Below are positions 61,940 to 64,000 of a stretch of 64,000 bases of DNA, piece by piece. Both the position numbers and the translations under genes were made by a program. Under the pieces are notes generated by a model. It was not told where the DNA came from and did not search any database. It was given only the letters and a program-made list of their open reading frames with translations. The stretch spans positions 175,308 to 239,307 of the forward strand of contig NZ_JBQDYF010000004.1 in assembly GCF_052044135.1 (NCBI RefSeq), written 5' to 3'. Position 1 is the first letter of the stretch, and the number at the start of each line of letters is the position of its first letter. The stretch comes from Salinisphaera sp052044135 (GTDB lineage Bacteria; Pseudomonadota; Gammaproteobacteria; Nevskiales; Salinisphaeraceae).

Positions 61940-62782
61940 ATGGCCAGACCCTTAAGACTCGAGTTCGCCGGCGCGCTCTATCACGTCACCTCGCGTGGTG
62001 ATCGCCGGGAAGCTATTTACGAGGACGACGAGGATCGCGTCGCCTTCTTGAACGTGCTGGCGAGCGTAGCGCGGCGCTTCAACTGGCTGGTTCACGCTTA
62101 TTGCTTGATGAGCAATCACTATCATCTGCTGATCGAAACGCCGGACGGCAATCTCGCCCAGGGCATGCGGCAGCTCAACGGGGTATATACCCAGTACAGC
62201 AATCGTCGCCATCGTCGGGTCGGGCATCTGTTCCAAGGCCGCTATAAGGCGATATTGGTGCAGAAGGCGTCGTATCTTCTGGAAGTGGCGCGCTATATCG
62301 TCTTGAATCCCGTCCGCGCCGACATGGTGCGAAGCGCCGGCGACTGGCCCTGGAGCAGTTACCGAGCGACTGCCGGCCGCGAGGCCATCCCGGAATGGCT
62401 GACGACGGAATGGGTTCTGTCGGCATTCGGCACGCAGGTGCGCGAGGCGCAGCGGGCGTATCGCCGCTTTGTCAGCGAAGGGCGTGGCGTGCCGCCGCCT
62501 TGGGATGCATTGGCGAATCAGGTGTTTTTGGGGGACGAATCGTTCGTTGACGCCATGCGCGCCCGCATCGAGCCCTCGAATCGGCGACTGGGCGAGGTGC
62601 CGAGGGCCCAGCGTGCCGGTCGGGCGCGCCCGATTGGCGACTACGAAAAGGAGGCCGACTCGCGTGATGCCGCGATCGCCGCTGCCTATGCCTCGGGTGG
62701 CTACACCATGCAGGAGATCGGCCAGCATTTCGGGCTGCATTATTCGCGGATCAGCCGCATTATCAAGCGGTTGGAGAGCTAG
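61940..62782 (+). CDS. rayT: REP-associated tyrosine transposase (RAYT, Y1/TnpA_REP)
   Basis: Complete 280-residue HUH-type transposase. The start MARPLRLEFAGALYHVTSRG carries the first conserved motif. The HUH pair is SNHYHLLIET and the catalytic tyrosine region GVYTQYSNRRHRRVGHLFQG, followed by YKAILVQKASYLLEVARYIV. The C-terminal helix-turn-helix reads YTMQEIGQHFGLHYSRISRI and resembles the extra DNA-binding domain of this subgroup. RAYTs mobilise or spread REP palindromes. A repeat copy sits directly upstream. The truncated relative is at 55272-55436. Confidence 0.95.
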   Translation: MARPLRLEFAGALYHVTSRGDRREAIYEDDEDRVAFLNVLASVARRFNWLVHAYCLMSNHYHLLIETPDGNLAQGMRQLNGVYTQYSNRRHRRVGHLFQGRYKAILVQKASYLLEVARYIVLNPVRADMVRSAGDWPWSSYRATAGREAIPEWLTTEWVLSAFGTQVREAQRAYRRFVSEGRGVPPPWDALANQVFLGDESFVDAMRARIEPSNRRLGEVPRAQRAGRARPIGDYEKEADSRDAAIAAAYASGGYTMQEIGQHFGLHYSRISRIIKRLES

Positions 62783-62998
62783 GCATTGATGGGTATAACG
62801 CCAGTGCAGACGTGCCGGGACCGGCGTCTAGACGATCGGCGCCAAGCATGGGTGGAACAAGCGGTGAGCGGTGGTGGGCCGAAATCAGCAGCGGGAATTC
62901 GGCGGCCACTACGACAACAAGTCGGTCTATTAAATACGGCGGTGCCACACAGTGACGTACGTCGCGTATCGTCGATACATCAACGCAAAGAGCACGGT

Positions 62999-63232
62999 AT
63001 GAAAAAGCTCAAGAACGAAAAGGAACTCGTCAAGAAAGCACTCGCGTTAGGCGTGGCGTATGGCGAGGAGCGCGGCGTCGTTGAATTCGAGCCCACCGAT
63101 TCCGCGACCGATAAGTTGGAATACATCTACCGATTGCTGGTGCACGACGGCGTTATTCAGCCTTTGCCGGAAGAGCAGGTGTCGCAGAAAGCGATCCAAC
63201 ATCGGCTGGCGATGTGGGCGGCCAGGCAATAA
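62999..63232 (+). CDS. Small conserved protein (DUF5062-like)
   Basis: A 77-residue protein from ATG 62999: MKKLKNEKELVKKALALGVA, then a GEERGVVEFE segment and KLEYIYRLLVHDGVIQPL. It is predicted all-helical and resembles short DUF5062 proteins of gammaproteobacteria; I assign this from memory of the family pattern. Upstream in-frame codons read through repeat-like sequence and are not used. Function unknown. Confidence 0.7.
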   Translation: MKKLKNEKELVKKALALGVAYGEERGVVEFEPTDSATDKLEYIYRLLVHDGVIQPLPEEQVSQKAIQHRLAMWAARQ

Positions 63233-63252
63233 GGCGAATACGGAGTGATACG

Positions 63253-63318
63253 GGGTCAAGTCTACTCATTCTCTAAAATGCGACCACGAAACAAATGACG
63301 TGTGCATAGACTTGCCCT
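63253..63318. repeat. Short inverted-repeat element (REP/MITE-like)
   Basis: GGGTCAAGTCTA (63253-63264) is matched in inverse by TAGACTTGCCC(T) (63307-63318) with 42 bp between. The GGGGTCAAG start resembles the RAYT-linked repeats around 55.2 and 61.9 kb but is a different subfamily. Confidence 0.55.
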
Positions 63319-63398
63319 CTGGCGACCGACCCCAAGCTCTCCCGGGTACTTCAGGGATGCTCTGTCGTGTATGAAACGGGCGGTATGTCGCGCGCCGC

Positions 63399-63923
63399 TT
63401 AGCCCATCAAGTCGCTCGCATCCTGCCCGCTCCAGGTTCGGGGCGATGATTTGTCAATTCTCGGACTTTCCGTCTCTATTGCCGCTTGTACTGCCGGGCG
63501 TTTTGCAATTCGCTCCAGATAAGTCGGAAGTCGAGGGTAGGGAGCAAGGTTGATCTCAAACAGACTCGACCAACGCGCAATCGTGAACAGGTAGATGTCG
63601 CATAAGGAGAATTGGTCGCCGACCAGATAGCTGCTTTCCGCGAGATGAGCATCGATGTAATTGAATCGCGCATATATTTTCTGCGTGGCGACCCGTTGGG
63701 CATCCGATCCGTATTCAGGATGGAAAAGCCATGGGCTGAACATCTTGTGCAACTCAGAACTAATGAAGGCCAGCCACTCCTCTTGTTTGAAGAAATCAAA
63801 ACTGGTCAGCGGAGCGATGAGGTTTTGTTCCTCGCTCAGCAAGGCGAGGTATTGCATGATGGCTATGCTTTCCGTGAGTAGCATGCCGTTGTCCAGCTCC
63901 AATGCTGGGTAAGCGATCCACAA
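63399..63923 (-). pseudogene. N-terminally truncated glutathione S-transferase
   Basis: The readable part (174 residues) starts in the GST thioredoxin-like domain at PALELDNGMLLTESIAIMQY, which holds the glutathione-contact ES motif. It continues through the helical C-terminal domain (YLVGDQFSLCDIYLFTIARW). The first 45-50 residues of the fold are missing: a stop lies directly upstream in frame (only a TTG at 63923 could start it), and the DNA to 64000 shows no clean N-terminal half. It is therefore probably broken; a frameshifted N-terminus beyond the window cannot be fully excluded. Confidence 0.65.
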
Positions 63924-64000
63924 ACCCCATCATTCACAGGCCGCGAGGTTCATGGCTAAATCCTGTGCATGCAGATGCCATGGCAACAAAGCTTCCAGTT

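Overview
The window comes from a GC-rich bacterial chromosome with gammaproteobacterial gene content: a T2SS gspF-gspG end, an Mla-type ABC system, purC, prpB, sixA, nrdAB and an alkB/rubredoxin/rubredoxin-reductase alkane set. The mix fits a marine or halophilic hydrocarbon-degrading gammaproteobacterium (Salinisphaera-like is my best guess). That is an inference from gene content; there is no rRNA in the window to settle it.

Region by region. 1-2.0 kb: end of a type II secretion operon. 2.1-13.0 kb: an O-polysaccharide locus with Wzm/Wzt ABC export, a methyltransferase with a coiled coil, a 1354-residue triple glycosyltransferase, gmd-rmd for GDP-D-rhamnose, and a GT4 enzyme. It ends in an IS256-type transposase remnant. 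13.4-15.0 kb: trpE on the minus strand. 15.6-27.7 kb: a complete carbohydrate catabolic cluster for an unidentified substrate. It has a maltose-type ABC importer, a SAF-domain dehydrogenase, a TPP/lipoyl E1a-E1b-E2 acyl-transfer complex, a PfkB kinase and a SorC regulator, with a recurring promoter/operator motif. 27.8-28.5 kb: rpe. 28.5-30.2 kb: a stand-alone IscB RNA-guided nuclease with a structured omega-RNA region upstream. 30.3-37.1 kb: housekeeping genes (CopD-like, purC, Mla-like operon, ankyrin protein, prpB). 37.1-39.0 kb: a non-coding repeat island of two tandem 508-bp units between inverted arms. 39.0-43.5 kb: alkane oxidation (aldehyde dehydrogenase, AlkB, rubredoxin, rubredoxin reductase). 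43.6-47.0 kb: DedA, a flavoprotein, a VIT-family transporter and SixA. 47.2-51.9 kb: nrdAB with NrdR and DnaA boxes; NrdB has the class Ic (Phe-for-Tyr) active site. 51.96-64 kb: an accessory region.

The accessory region starts with an AT-rich 1048-residue metallophosphoesterase-STAND NTPase, a likely anti-phage protein. Next come fragments of a REP-associated (RAYT) transposase, an IS30 transposase and cyanase, joined by short repeats. A tight operon follows: 5-aminolevulinate-synthase-like enzyme, GNAT, Gfo/Idh oxidoreductase and MFS exporter. It faces a divergent MocR regulator whose PLP-binding lysine is replaced by glutamine. A full-length RAYT transposase, a small conserved protein and a truncated glutathione S-transferase close the window.

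The most notable systems are the ALAS/MocR operon, the phosphoesterase-STAND gene, the IscB/omega-RNA locus, the SorC-controlled catabolic cluster and the class Ic ribonucleotide reductase. No tRNA, rRNA or CRISPR array was recognised.
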